NCBI RefSeq assembly: GCF_052118925.1
Contig: NZ_JBQKGG010000011.1
Span: 1-64,000, forward strand
Source of the DNA: Lientehia sp934351765
Lineage (GTDB): Bacteria; Bacillota; Clostridia; Lachnospirales; Lachnospiraceae
Direction: 5' to 3'
Length of the DNA stretch: 64,000 nucleotides
Shown in pieces: positions 43,274 to 52,721 of the stretch. The notes below the pieces were generated by a model that was not told where the DNA came from, did not search any database, and saw nothing but the letters and a program-made list of their open reading frames with translations. Both the position numbers and the translations under genes were made by a program. Numbering within the stretch: the first letter of the stretch is position 1; every line of letters starts with the position of its first letter.

Positions 43274-44734
43274 ATGTCAATGATTAAAATTGAAAACCTT
43301 ACGTTTTCATATCCGACAAGTTATGATAATGTTTTTGAAAATGTCAGTTTCCAGGTTGATACCGATTGGAAGCTTGGTTTTGTGGGCAGAAACGGACGAG
43401 GTAAAACAACCTTTCTGAATCTTCTGCTTGGGAAATATGAGTATAGTGGAAAAATCCTATCATCCGTACAGTTTGATTATTTTCCTTATCCCGTTTCAGA
43501 TAAGAATCGTATTACAGAGGATATATTGCAGGAGATTTGCCCACTTGCGGAAGAATGGGAACTTATGCGAGAACTTTCTTATCTTGATGTTGATGTCGAT
43601 GTGCTTTGGCGACCTTTTGAAACACTTTCCAACGGAGAGCAGACAAAGGTTTTGATTGCCGCTCTTTTTCTTAATGAAGGGCATTTCCTACTGATTGATG
43701 AACCTACCAACCATTTGGATGCCAAAGCGAGAAAAAGTGTGGCGGCATATCTGAAAAAGAAAAAGGGATTCATCTTAGTTTCTCACGATCGTCGCTTTCT
43801 TGACGATTGTGTTGACTATATTCTATCGATTAACCGAGCGAATATCGAAGTGCAAAGAGGAAACTTTTCATCATGGATGTCAAATTTTGAGCGACAGCAA
43901 GAATTTGAACTGGCTCAGAACGAACGTTTGCAAAAGGACATCAGACGATTACAGCAGTCGGCAAAACGCGCTGCAGTATGGTCTGAACGTGTAGAAGCTT
44001 CCAAAATTGGGGCAGCAGATAAAGGTTATGTCGGTCATAAAGCCGCCAAAATGATGAAGCGTTCAAAATCTATAGAAGCGAGACAACAACAGACAATCGA
44101 ACAAAAATCAGCATTGCTGAAAAATATGGAAACCGCAGAAGCCCTCAAGATACAACCGCTTAATTACCATACAGATTTGCTTGCATCATTATCGAATGTA
44201 GTAGTTTATTATGATGGCATTTCAGTTTGTGAACCCGTTTCGTTTGAAATAAGACAGGGAGAACGCATTGTGCTTGATGGAAAGAACGGCAGTGGCAAAA
44301 GTAGCCTGTTAAAGTTGGTAGTCGGGCAGTCCATAGATTATACGGGTACAGTAACACTTGGCTCTGGGCTTGTAATTTCTTATGTGCCACAGGATACATC
44401 GTATTTATGTGGAACCCTTTCCGAGTTTGCAGAAGAAAACAACCTTGATGAAAGTTTGTTCAAGGCAATTCTTAGGAAAATGGACTTTGAGCGTGTACAG
44501 TTTGAAAAGGATATTAAAGACTTTTCTGGCGGGCAAAAGAAGAAAGTCCTAATTGCGAAAAGCCTTTGTGAAAAGGCACACTTGTATGTATGGGATGAAC
44601 CGCTCAACTTTATTGATGTGTACTCACGTATGCAGATTGAACAACTCATAACGGAGTTTGCCCCGACCATGCTCCTGGTAGAACATGACAGTGTTTTTCG
44701 AGATACTGTGGCAAGTAAAATTGTGAATATCTAA
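43274..44734 (+). CDS. ABC-F ribosomal protection protein, Lsa-like
   Basis: The 486-residue protein has two ABC cassettes and no membrane part. Walker A is GRNGRGKTT and GKNGSGKSS; signatures are LSNGEQTKV and FSGGQKKKV; Walker B is LLIDEPTNHLD and VWDEPLNFID. The long inter-cassette linker with RAAVWSERVEASKIGAADKGYVGHKAAKMMKR is similar to Lsa(E)/Lsa(A). Such proteins displace lincosamides, streptogramin A and pleuromutilins from the ribosome. ATG 43274 is chosen because AGGAGG precedes it; an upstream ATG (43253) lies before that site. Confidence 0.9.
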   Translation: MSMIKIENLTFSYPTSYDNVFENVSFQVDTDWKLGFVGRNGRGKTTFLNLLLGKYEYSGKILSSVQFDYFPYPVSDKNRITEDILQEICPLAEEWELMRELSYLDVDVDVLWRPFETLSNGEQTKVLIAALFLNEGHFLLIDEPTNHLDAKARKSVAAYLKKKKGFILVSHDRRFLDDCVDYILSINRANIEVQRGNFSSWMSNFERQQEFELAQNERLQKDIRRLQQSAKRAAVWSERVEASKIGAADKGYVGHKAAKMMKRSKSIEARQQQTIEQKSALLKNMETAEALKIQPLNYHTDLLASLSNVVVYYDGISVCEPVSFEIRQGERIVLDGKNGSGKSSLLKLVVGQSIDYTGTVTLGSGLVISYVPQDTSYLCGTLSEFAEENNLDESLFKAILRKMDFERVQFEKDIKDFSGGQKKKVLIAKSLCEKAHLYVWDEPLNFIDVYSRMQIEQLITEFAPTMLLVEHDSVFRDTVASKIVNI

Positions 44735-44948
44735 ATTGGTTCTTCCGCAATTTTACGTTTTTCGCTTTAATAAAAATGGAGAATGCTGATTTACACTGGC
44801 ATTCCAGTATTGAAAAATTACAAAATACGGATAATTGCGTAAGAACCTCTAAATTAAAATAATTGTATGGGTTAATTCCAGCTTTACAGAGACTCAAATT
44901 CCAGTTTGTAGAATTAAGAAAATCGTAATTTGTGGAGGTAAAATATAG

Positions 44949-45494
44949 ATGAATCAAGGTAGAATTATTGTAATCACAGGTGCGCCGGGGACAGGAAAAA
45001 CTACAACGGCATCTGCTGTTGCAAAAGAATCAGATTTGGAAAAGTCTGTGCATATGCACACAGATGACTTTTATCATTATTTGAGTAAAGGGGCAATACC
45101 ACCGCATTTGCCAGAATCAAATGAGCAAAATTTGATTGTCATTGAAGCGTTTTTAGAAGCTGCGAAGCGATATGCTCGTGGTGGATATGATGTAATTGTT
45201 GACGGTATTATCGGACCGTGGTTTTTAAAGCCGTGGCAAAGTCTTGTTCGGGAACATTATGAGGTGCATTATATTATTTTAAGGGCAAGTAAGGAAGAAA
45301 CCTTGAAGCGAGCTGTTGAACGCTCAAAGTTAGACCGAAAGACAAATATCGAATTGGTAGAAACCATGTGGGAGCAATTTTGCAATCTGGGAATATATGA
45401 ATCGAATGTTATAGATACGACCACTTATTCCATTCAAGAAACTGTTTCCGCAGTACAAGAAAAAATCGCAAGTAGGGCAGCGTTGTTGTCTTAG
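44949..45494 (+). CDS. P-loop kinase-like protein
   Basis: The 181-residue protein has Walker A GAPGTGKTTT, then HTDDFYHYL, an IVDGIIGPWFLKPW strand and an R-x-x-D/E-R lid-like RAVERSKLDRKTN. This is the layout of small AAA_33 / zeta-like or chloramphenicol-phosphotransferase-like kinases. Being next to two resistance genes, it may modify an antibiotic, but that is inference. ATG 44949 follows GTGGAGGTAAAATATAG. Confidence 0.75.
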   Translation: MNQGRIIVITGAPGTGKTTTASAVAKESDLEKSVHMHTDDFYHYLSKGAIPPHLPESNEQNLIVIEAFLEAAKRYARGGYDVIVDGIIGPWFLKPWQSLVREHYEVHYIILRASKEETLKRAVERSKLDRKTNIELVETMWEQFCNLGIYESNVIDTTTYSIQETVSAVQEKIASRAALLS

Positions 45495-45592
45495 ATTGTT
45501 TTGGTGCAATTCCAGTTTGTTAGCTTTACATCGGGTCAACTTGTCCCGAACTTTTACAACTAAATACCCGCCGCTCACACAGTGGCACACCG

Positions 45593-45627
45593 AGCAGGAA
45601 ATCTGAAAAAGGTCTCCTGCTTTTTTT
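45593..45627 (+). terminator. Terminator before the relaxase gene
   Basis: AGCAGGA (45593-45599) pairs with TCCTGCT (45615-45621), followed by six T. Confidence 0.75.
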
Positions 45628-45690
45628 CTGCCCAAAATGAGGTGGTAAAACGCCACCCCATCCACCAATTAGCGAAAGGAGGGACACGAA

Positions 45691-47271
45691 ATGCCTTGTC
45701 CACACAACGAAATCACGATTGTTCAGCGCAGCCAGCGGCAGTCTGCGGTTGCCGCCGCTGCTTACCAAAGCGGCGAAAAGCTGTTCTGTGAATACGACCA
45801 GCAAGTAAAGCACTACCCGGAAAAGCGTGGTATCGTCCACAATGAAATCCTGCTCCCGGCAAATGCTCCACAGGAATATGCAGACCGCAATACTTTATGG
45901 AATGCCGCCGAAGCGGTGGAAAAGCAATGGAACTCCCAGCTTGCAAGGCGGTGGGTGCTTACCATTCCCAGAGAGATACCGCCCGACCAGTACGCTGTCC
46001 TTGTACGGGAGTTTTGTGAACAGCAGTTTGTTTCCAAAGGCATGATTGCTGATTTTGCCATCCATGACCCCCATCCGCCGGGACACAATCCCCACGCCCA
46101 TGTCCTGCTGACCATGCGGGCAATGGATGAACATGGAAAATGGCTTCCCAAGAGCCGCAAGGTTTATGACCTTGACGAGAATGGGGAACGGATAAAGCTG
46201 CCGTCCGGCAGGTGGAAAAGCCACAAGGAGGATACGGTGGACTGGAACGACCAGAAGTATTGTGAAATCTGGCGGCATGAATGGGAGGTTATCCAGAACC
46301 GCTATCTGGACGCCAATGACCGCCCGGAGCGTGTGGACTTGCGTTCCTATGCCAGACAGGGGCTTGATATAGTCCCCACTGTCCATGAGGGGACTGCTGT
46401 CCGGCAGATGGAAAAGCGAGGTATCCAGACGAATATCGGCAACCTGAACCGGGAAATCAGAGCCGCCAACCGCCTGATGAAGTCCATCCGGCAGCTTATC
46501 CAAAACCTCAAAGGCTGGATTACCGAGCTGGGAGAAAAACGGAAGGAGCTGCTTGCACAAAAGGCGGCGGAGGAAGCGACACTTCTTCCCAATCTGCTGA
46601 TGAAGTATATGGAGATACGAAAGGAAGAACGGAAGGACTGGACAAGGGCTGGACAGAACCGGGGAACTTCACAGGACTTAAAGGCAGTCAGCGAAGCCCT
46701 GTCCTATCTCCGGCAAAAGGGGCTTTCCACTGTGGAGGACTTAGAAGCGTTTCTGGAATCTTCCGGGAAATCAGCCGCAGATTACCGCAATCAGATGAAG
46801 CCAAAGGAAGCCCGGAGCAAAGTGATTGACGGGATTCTTGCCAGCCGGACAGACTGCAAGGAATGTAAGGCTGTCTATGAGAAGTACCAGAAGATATTTT
46901 TTAAGAAAATAAAGGGGAAATTCAAACAGGAACACCCGGAGGTTGCCCGGTATGAGAAAGCCGCTGACTACCTTGCCAAGCACCCGGACGATAAGGATAA
47001 AACGAAAAATGAGTTGCAACAGGAGCAGGAAACGCTTCTCAGCGAAATCGCAGAGCTGAAAGTACCACTGACCGAGGTACAGGAGGATTTGAAGAAGCTG
47101 CGGGACATCCGCTACTGGGTACGGAAAGCCACACCCGGCACAGAGGAAAGCAAAGAGCCGCCCAAGAAGCAGCCCATCAAAGAAGTCTTGCAGGATAAGA
47201 CTGACGAGAAAAAAGCACAAAGAACCGCCCCGGCACAGGAGAAACACAGACAACAGGATATGGAACTTTAA
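45691..47271 (+). CDS. mobA: MobA/MobL family relaxase
   Basis: The 526-residue protein has the MobA/MobL N-terminal domain (IVQRSQRQSAVAAAAYQSGEKL, ARRWVLTIPREIP) and the His triad HNPHAHVLLTMR. A long helical, Lys/Glu-rich C-terminal part follows. It nicks oriT for mobilization; the candidate nick site at 42521-42550 fits its class. ATG 45691 follows AAAGGAGGGACACGAA. Confidence 0.92.
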   Translation: MPCPHNEITIVQRSQRQSAVAAAAYQSGEKLFCEYDQQVKHYPEKRGIVHNEILLPANAPQEYADRNTLWNAAEAVEKQWNSQLARRWVLTIPREIPPDQYAVLVREFCEQQFVSKGMIADFAIHDPHPPGHNPHAHVLLTMRAMDEHGKWLPKSRKVYDLDENGERIKLPSGRWKSHKEDTVDWNDQKYCEIWRHEWEVIQNRYLDANDRPERVDLRSYARQGLDIVPTVHEGTAVRQMEKRGIQTNIGNLNREIRAANRLMKSIRQLIQNLKGWITELGEKRKELLAQKAAEEATLLPNLLMKYMEIRKEERKDWTRAGQNRGTSQDLKAVSEALSYLRQKGLSTVEDLEAFLESSGKSAADYRNQMKPKEARSKVIDGILASRTDCKECKAVYEKYQKIFFKKIKGKFKQEHPEVARYEKAADYLAKHPDDKDKTKNELQQEQETLLSEIAELKVPLTEVQEDLKKLRDIRYWVRKATPGTEESKEPPKKQPIKEVLQDKTDEKKAQRTAPAQEKHRQQDMEL

Positions 47272-47336
47272 CAGGCACTTGCCATTTTCAATTAGAGAAT
47301 GTCAGGTGCTTTTCTTATTTTCAAGGAGGGATAGAT

Positions 47337-47981
47337 TTGAATGTATTCGAAGCTGTGAAGCAGTCCGTCACAACAAGACAGGCTGCGGAGTATTATGGAA
47401 TCCATGTAGGTCGGAACGGGATGGCTTGCTGCCCGTTCCATAACGATAAAACCCCAAGCATGAAGCTGGATCGGCGTTACCATTGCTTCGGCTGCGGTGC
47501 GGATGGGGATGTGATTGATTTTGCCGCCGCCCTGTATGGGCTGGGAAAGAAAGAAGCCGCCGTACAGCTGGCACAGGACTTCGGGCTTTCCTATGAGGAC
47601 TGGAAACCGCCGGGAAAGGTAAAAAAGCCCAAGACCCGGCAGAAATCCCCGGAGGAACAGTTTCAGGAAGCAAAGAATCGCTGCTTCCGTATTCTTGCCG
47701 ATTATCTCCATCTGCTGATGGCATGGAGAACGGACTACGCCCCGCACTCCCCGGAGGAAGCCTTTCATCCCCGGTTTGTGGAAGCCTTACAGAAGCAAGC
47801 CCAAGTGGAATATCTGCTGGATGTGCTGCTGTTCGGGGAAACAGAGGAAAAAGCGGATTTGATTACGGACTACGGAAAGGATGTGATACAGCTTGAACAG
47901 CGAATGGCAGAACTTGCAGCCGCAGACGCAGCAAGAACTAAAAAACACTATGAACGCCATGCAGCCGCCCCAGAGCGTTGA
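47337..47981 (+). CDS. CHC2 zinc-finger primase-like protein
   Basis: The 214-residue protein has a CHC2 zinc finger typical of DnaG primases (CCPFHNDKTPSMKLD...YHCFGCGADGDVIDF) and no TOPRIM domain, so it is the split, DNA-binding part of a plasmid-type primase. The apparent start is TTG 47337 after AAGGAGGGATAGAT. It overlaps the VapE gene and probably works with it in element replication. Confidence 0.85.
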   Translation: MNVFEAVKQSVTTRQAAEYYGIHVGRNGMACCPFHNDKTPSMKLDRRYHCFGCGADGDVIDFAAALYGLGKKEAAVQLAQDFGLSYEDWKPPGKVKKPKTRQKSPEEQFQEAKNRCFRILADYLHLLMAWRTDYAPHSPEEAFHPRFVEALQKQAQVEYLLDVLLFGETEEKADLITDYGKDVIQLEQRMAELAAADAARTKKHYERHAAAPER

Positions 47982-49287
47982 GGAAATCAAGGCGGGGCTG
48001 GAAACCACCGAGAAAGGCGGTGTCCGTCAGAGCATACGGAACTGCCTGACCGTATTCCAACGTGACCCTCTGCTTTCAGGGGCTATCGCATACAACATCC
48101 TGACTGACCGCAAGGACATCATAAAGCCCATCGGTTTTCACAGAGAAAGCACCGCCCTGAACGATACGGACATGAAGTATCTGCTTCTTTATCTGGAAGA
48201 AACCTACGGGCTTACCAATGAGAAAAAGATTGATAACGCCATCGGGATTGTGGCGAATGAAAACAAGTACCATCCCATCCGGGACTATCTCAATACCCTT
48301 GTGTGGGACGGGACAGAGCGAATCCGCTTCTGCCTGCGGCACTTTCTGGGGGCTGACGCAGACGATTACACCTATGAAGCGTTGAAGCTGTTCCTGCTGG
48401 GTGCAATCTCACGAGCCTTTCAGCCGGGGTGCAAGTTTGAAATCATGCTCTGTCTGGTAGGCGGTCAGGGGGCTGGAAAGTCCACCTTCTTCCGGCTGCT
48501 GGCAGTCCGGGACGAGTGGTTCTCCGATGATTTGCGGAAGCTGGACGATGACAATGTGTACCGCAAGCTGCAAGGTCACTGGATTATTGAAATGTCGGAA
48601 ATGATGGCAACCGCCAACGCCAAGAGCATTGAGGAAATCAAGTCATTTTTAAGCCGGCAGAAAGAGGTCTACAAGATACCTTATGAAACCCACCCGGCAG
48701 ACCGCCCCCGTCAGTGCGTGTTTGGCGGCACTTCCAATGCCCTTGACTTCCTGCCCCTTGACCGTTCCGGCAACCGCCGCTTTATCCCGGTCATGGTGTA
48801 CCCGGAGCAGGCGGAAGTTCACATTTTGGAGGATGAAGCCGCTTCCAGAGCCTATATCGGGCAGATGTGGGCGGAAGCGATGGAGATTTATAAAAGCGGC
48901 AGGTTCAAGCTGGCTTTCAGCCCCGCCATGCAGCGGTATCTCAAAGAACACCAGCGGGATTTTATGCCGGAGGACACCAAAGCCGGGATGATACAGGCGT
49001 ATCTTGATAAATACACCGGGAGCATGGTCTGCTCCAAGCAGCTCTATAAGGAAGCCTTGAACCATGCTTTTGACGAGCCGAAGCAATGGGAAATCCGGGA
49101 AATCAACGAGATTATGAACCAGTGCATTTCCAGCTGGCGGTACTTCCCAAACCCAAGAATGTTTTCCGAATATGGCAGACAAAAGGGCTGGGAGCGTGAA
49201 AACCCGGCAACGGACTCCGGCAACCCGTCTGAAAAAACGATGGACGGTTTTGTGGAGGTCACAGAACAGATGGAGCTTCCATTCTGA
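47893..49287 (+). CDS. VapE-like (virulence-associated E) helicase
   Basis: The 464-residue reading gives a P-loop ATPase with Walker A GGQGAGKSTFF and a VapE domain (IIEMSEMMATANAKSIEEIKSFLS, FGGTSNALDFLPLDRSGNRRFIPV). It belongs to superfamily 3-like helicases of phages and mobile elements. The start is uncertain: TTG 47893 (89 bp overlap with the primase gene) or ATG 47950. It likely unwinds the element origin. Confidence 0.88.
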   Translation: MNSEWQNLQPQTQQELKNTMNAMQPPQSVEEIKAGLETTEKGGVRQSIRNCLTVFQRDPLLSGAIAYNILTDRKDIIKPIGFHRESTALNDTDMKYLLLYLEETYGLTNEKKIDNAIGIVANENKYHPIRDYLNTLVWDGTERIRFCLRHFLGADADDYTYEALKLFLLGAISRAFQPGCKFEIMLCLVGGQGAGKSTFFRLLAVRDEWFSDDLRKLDDDNVYRKLQGHWIIEMSEMMATANAKSIEEIKSFLSRQKEVYKIPYETHPADRPRQCVFGGTSNALDFLPLDRSGNRRFIPVMVYPEQAEVHILEDEAASRAYIGQMWAEAMEIYKSGRFKLAFSPAMQRYLKEHQRDFMPEDTKAGMIQAYLDKYTGSMVCSKQLYKEALNHAFDEPKQWEIREINEIMNQCISSWRYFPNPRMFSEYGRQKGWERENPATDSGNPSEKTMDGFVEVTEQMELPF

Positions 49288-49528
49288 AAAGGACAGCCCG
49301 TTGCACCCCCTGTTGTTATCCCGTTGCCGAGCCGGTTGCCGGGAAAAACCCCTTATTTCCGGGCTTTTCTCCCTTATAACAACCAAAACAACAAAAAAAT
49401 AAAAGAAAAGTATAAATAGTAACCATCGCCAGATTGAGATTGTTTGCAAGGTCTTTTGAAGTCCGTTGCCGGACTTCGTTGCCGACACCCTCTGTCTGGC
49501 TATTTTCATGTATGGAGGATAACTGCCT

Positions 49529-49726
49529 ATGGCAAAAAACAAAACAGAGATTCATGTGACCACTGTATTTGACGGGGAGCTTGACGCCACTGATGTGTTC
49601 GTCAGCCTGATTTCCCAGAAATACGGAAAGACAAATGCAAAAGAATATCTTGCTAAAAAGAAAGATATAGGCTATAATGAAGATGAGGTTCAAAAGAGCC
49701 AGATACCGTCTGGATTGTGTGGGTAA
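49529..49726 (+). CDS. Small protein preceding the recombinase
   Basis: The 65-residue protein MAKNKTEIHVTTVFDGELDA, with TDVFVSLISQKYGKTNAKEYLAKK, is conserved in my memory as a short ORF just before serine recombinases of such elements. ATG 49529 follows GGAGGATAACTGCCT. It ends directly at the recombinase start. Function unknown. Confidence 0.7.
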   Translation: MAKNKTEIHVTTVFDGELDATDVFVSLISQKYGKTNAKEYLAKKKDIGYNEDEVQKSQIPSGLCG

Positions 49727-51397
49727 ATGGCTATGATGAACGAAATGGAATACAGAACAATCGGTTCGGCACTTGCCGGGGGTTATCGTGCGGCGGTCTA
49801 TTGCAGGCTGTCAAAGGACGATGACCTGCAAGGCGAAAGTGCCAGTATCGCAAACCAGCGTGATATGCTGGAAAAATACTGCGAAAAGCAGGGATGGGAG
49901 GTTGTGGCAGTCTATCAGGACGATGGCTTCACAGGTCTTAACATGGAGCGTCCTGACCTACAGAGAATGTTGAGAGCCATTGAGCGCAGGCAGATCAACC
50001 TTGTCATCACGAAAGACCTCAGCCGACTGGGGCGTAATTATCTGCAAACCGGGCATTTGATTGAGGACTTTTTCCCAAGAAACGGTGTCCGCTATATCGC
50101 CATGAATGACGGCATCGACACCCTGCGGGATAACAACGACATTGCCCCGTTCAAGAATATCCTGAACGAGATGTACAGCAAGGATATTTCCAAGAAAGTC
50201 CATTCCTCTTATCTTCTGAAAGCGCAGAAAGGACAGTTTACCGGGTGTCTTGCCCCGTTTGGGTATCGGAAAGACCCGGAGGACAAAAACCATCTGCTCA
50301 TTGACGAGGAAACCGCCCCGATTGTGCGGCTGATTTTCGGATATGCCCTGAACGGTCATGGTCCGAACTATATCCGCAGACGGCTGGAGAAAGAAAAAAT
50401 CCCCTGCCCTACATGGTGGAACCGGGAACGGGGGCTTCGCAATACCCGCACCAAATGGGAAAAGAAAGACCCAGAAAACGGGCGGTATATGTGGGACTTC
50501 TCCGTTATCAAAGACCTTTTGATGAATCCCGTCTACACCGGGGCGATTGCTTCCCAGAAAAAGGACTACCGCTTCAAAATCGGCACGATTGGGGAAAAGA
50601 AGCCGGAGGACTGGATTGTGGTGGAGGGACAGCATGAACCGCTGATTGACAGCATGAGCTTTGACATTGTGCAGAACAAGCTGAAATCCCGCCAGCGTCC
50701 GGGGCAGACCAATGAAATCAGCCTGTTTGCCGGACTGTTAAAATGCGGCGAGTGTGGGAAGTCGCTGACGGTACGCTACACAAACGCTAAACATCCCCAG
50801 CGGATTTACTCCTGCAAGACCTACAATGCCTTTGGAAAGAACCACTGCACCCAGCACCGGATTGATTATGACACCCTTTACAGCCATGTGCTGCGGAAAA
50901 TCCGGGAATGTGCCAGAGCTGCCCTGATGGACGGGGAAGCGGTTGCCGACCGCCTGACCAATACCTGTGAAGCCGAGCAGCGGGAACAGCGGGAAGCAAT
51001 GGAACGCTCCCTTACAAGGGACGAGGAACGGATTGAGGTTCTGGACAAAATGGTCATGCGGCTTTATGAGGATATGATTGCAGGGCGTATCAGTGAGCAG
51101 AATTTCAACACCATGCTGGAAAAGACACAGACCGAGCAGACGGAGCTTAAAACAAAAGTGTCCGAGGGCAGAAAGCGGCTGTCCGATGAAGTCCAGCTTG
51201 CCAATGATGCAAAACAATGGGTGGAAGCCATTCAGGAATACGCCAACATCACAGAGCTGGACGCAGCCACCCTCAACCGCTTAATCAAAGAAATCGTTGT
51301 GCATGAGCGCATTGACGAAGATAAAACAAGACACATTTCTATCGAAATTCATTTTAATCTCAAACCCATCCCGGAGGTGGAACAGGTCACTGCCTGA
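49727..51397 (+). CDS. Large serine recombinase of element 2
   Basis: The 556-residue protein has the resolvase domain (AAVYCRLSKDDD, catalytic Ser in GESASIANQRD, DLSRLGRNYLQTG), the recombinase domain (APFGYRKDPEDKNHLLID), a zinc ribbon (LKCGECGKSLTVRY...CKTYNAFGKNHC) and a coiled coil. It is related to, but clearly distinct from, the recombinase of element 1. It sits 95 bp before the right junction. Confidence 0.95.
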   Translation: MAMMNEMEYRTIGSALAGGYRAAVYCRLSKDDDLQGESASIANQRDMLEKYCEKQGWEVVAVYQDDGFTGLNMERPDLQRMLRAIERRQINLVITKDLSRLGRNYLQTGHLIEDFFPRNGVRYIAMNDGIDTLRDNNDIAPFKNILNEMYSKDISKKVHSSYLLKAQKGQFTGCLAPFGYRKDPEDKNHLLIDEETAPIVRLIFGYALNGHGPNYIRRRLEKEKIPCPTWWNRERGLRNTRTKWEKKDPENGRYMWDFSVIKDLLMNPVYTGAIASQKKDYRFKIGTIGEKKPEDWIVVEGQHEPLIDSMSFDIVQNKLKSRQRPGQTNEISLFAGLLKCGECGKSLTVRYTNAKHPQRIYSCKTYNAFGKNHCTQHRIDYDTLYSHVLRKIRECARAALMDGEAVADRLTNTCEAEQREQREAMERSLTRDEERIEVLDKMVMRLYEDMIAGRISEQNFNTMLEKTQTEQTELKTKVSEGRKRLSDEVQLANDAKQWVEAIQEYANITELDAATLNRLIKEIVVHERIDEDKTRHISIEIHFNLKPIPEVEQVTA

Positions 51398-51491
51398 CCT
51401 GTCCCGCCGGGACGGTTCTCTTAACAACACCATATAGATTTTTTGTACGCCGCCGCCCGCCATCGAGCAGAGTTTTTACACCTAATTGGGG

Positions 51492-51572
51492 ATGAAACAG
51501 CTGATGGCCGGTGGCGGCGTGGCCCTCATCGGTATCACTCTGGTTCCCCTGCTTTCCGGACTCTTCGGCTAA
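51492..51572 (+). pseudogene. Maff2 family protein, 3' part (copy B)
   Basis: The frame MKQLMAGGGVALIGITLVPL to TAA 51570-51572 completes copy B. Third-position changes against copy A (CTT for CTC, GGC for GGT) show the copies are not recent identical duplicates at this end. Confidence 0.85.
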
Positions 51573-51589
51573 GAAAGGAGTGTTAATCG

Positions 51590-52384
51590 TTGGACAGCGT
51601 ACTCGATCAGATTGGTGAATGGCTGAAGGAACTGCTTGTTTCCGGCATCATGAACCAGCTGACGGGACTGTTTGATTCGGTAAACACTCAGGTTGGCGAT
51701 ATTGCGACGCAGGTGGGGACGACTCCGACGAACTTCTCGCCGGGCGTCTTCGCCATGATCCGGAATGTTTCCGAATCAGTGATTATCCCGGTCGCAGGCT
51801 TGATATTGACCTTCATTGCCTGCTACGAGCTGATTCAGATGATCATTGACCACAATAACCTTGCCAACTTTGAAACCTGGATCTTCTTCAAATGGGTCTT
51901 CAAGACCTTTGTAGCCGTGACACTCATCACCAACACCTTCAATATTGTGATGGCAGTCTTTGATGTGACGCAGCATGTGATCAATAATGCAGGCGGACTC
52001 ATTGCCGGGAATACTGCGGTGGATGCTGCAGCTTTAGAGACCATGCAGGATACGCTGGAGGCCATGGAAATCGGACCGCTGTTTGCATTGTTCCTGCAGT
52101 GCATGCTCGTTCAGTTTACCATCAAGGCGCTCAGCGTTGTGATCTTCGTTATCGTCTATGGACGAATGATCGAAATCTACCTGATGACCAGTATGGCACC
52201 AATCCCGTTCTCGACCTTCGGAAACCGGGAACAGAGCATGGTGGGACAGAACTATCTCAGGTCTCTGTTCGCGCTTGGCTTCCAGGGCTTTCTGATTATG
52301 ATCTGTGTCGGCATCTATGCCGTGCTGATCCAGAGCGTCTCCGTCTCGGATGACATTATCGGATCCATCTGGGGCATCCCATGA
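51590..52384 (+). pseudogene. VirB6/TrbL-like conjugation membrane protein, 3'-truncated
   Basis: From TTG 51590 (GAAAGGAGTGTTAATCG before it) the 264-residue frame encodes an inner-membrane protein with five or six membrane segments (FSPGVFAMIRNVSESVIIPVAGL, FIVIVYGRMIEIYLMTSMAPIPFSTFGNREQS). It is the gene that follows maff2 in clostridial ICE transfer regions. It ends abruptly after GSIWGI; relatives have a further C-terminal segment. ICE sequence stops near 52378 at the join to the redox island. Confidence 0.8.
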
Positions 52385-52712
52385 CCGTGGATGAAGAGTT
52401 CATTTCCATTTTACATGGACTACACCAGCTTGCCCAGAAGTTTAGGACAACGGATTTCCCGATAAAATCCGAAAGATGAACTTCATTTCCATCCAGATCG
52501 TAAACTGTAAAATCCGGTGCCAATATCTTTTCTGATTCATTCTCTTGTGTTGTTGGAGTGGAGGCTTCTGTGGATTCGGTTTCCAGCGGTGTTTGTGTAG
52601 CAAGCAGATTGGGAGCCAGTTTCTGTCCAAGCTGTTTATATAGAATTCCTGCGCCACCTAAAATGAGAACAAACACAAGAAAGAGTATCATTATTATCTT
52701 TTTTTTATTCAT
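52356..52712 (-). pseudogene. TlpA-like thioredoxin-fold lipid/membrane protein, 3'-truncated
   Basis: The 118-residue frame has an N-terminal membrane anchor (KKIIMILFLVFVLILGGAGIL), a Ser/Thr/Glu-rich linker, then the TlpA fold start LAPDFTVYDLDGNEVHL and the active site FWASWCSPC followed by KMEM. TlpA-like sequence stops at codon 104 (52401); the last 14 residues come from the ICE side of the junction. It should act outside the membrane as a thiol reductant with CcdA, but lacks most of its fold. Confidence 0.85.
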
Positions 52713-52721
52713 AAACCCTCC

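Larger units (their letters stand above)
38973..51508 (+). mobile_element. lnu/ABC-F mobilizable element with large serine recombinase (element 2)
   Basis: The element splits maff2 copy B. ATGAAGCAGCTCATGGC (38973-38989) recurs imperfectly as ATGAAACAGCTGATGGC (51492-51508), giving a unit of about 12,519 bp. Order: HTH gene, TnpV, lincosamide nucleotidyltransferase, HTH repressor (minus), replication genes, oriT-like site, ABC-F gene, P-loop protein, MobA/MobL relaxase, primase, VapE, small gene, serine recombinase at the right end. Gene content is different from element 1; only the end type and target gene are shared. Confidence 0.85.
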
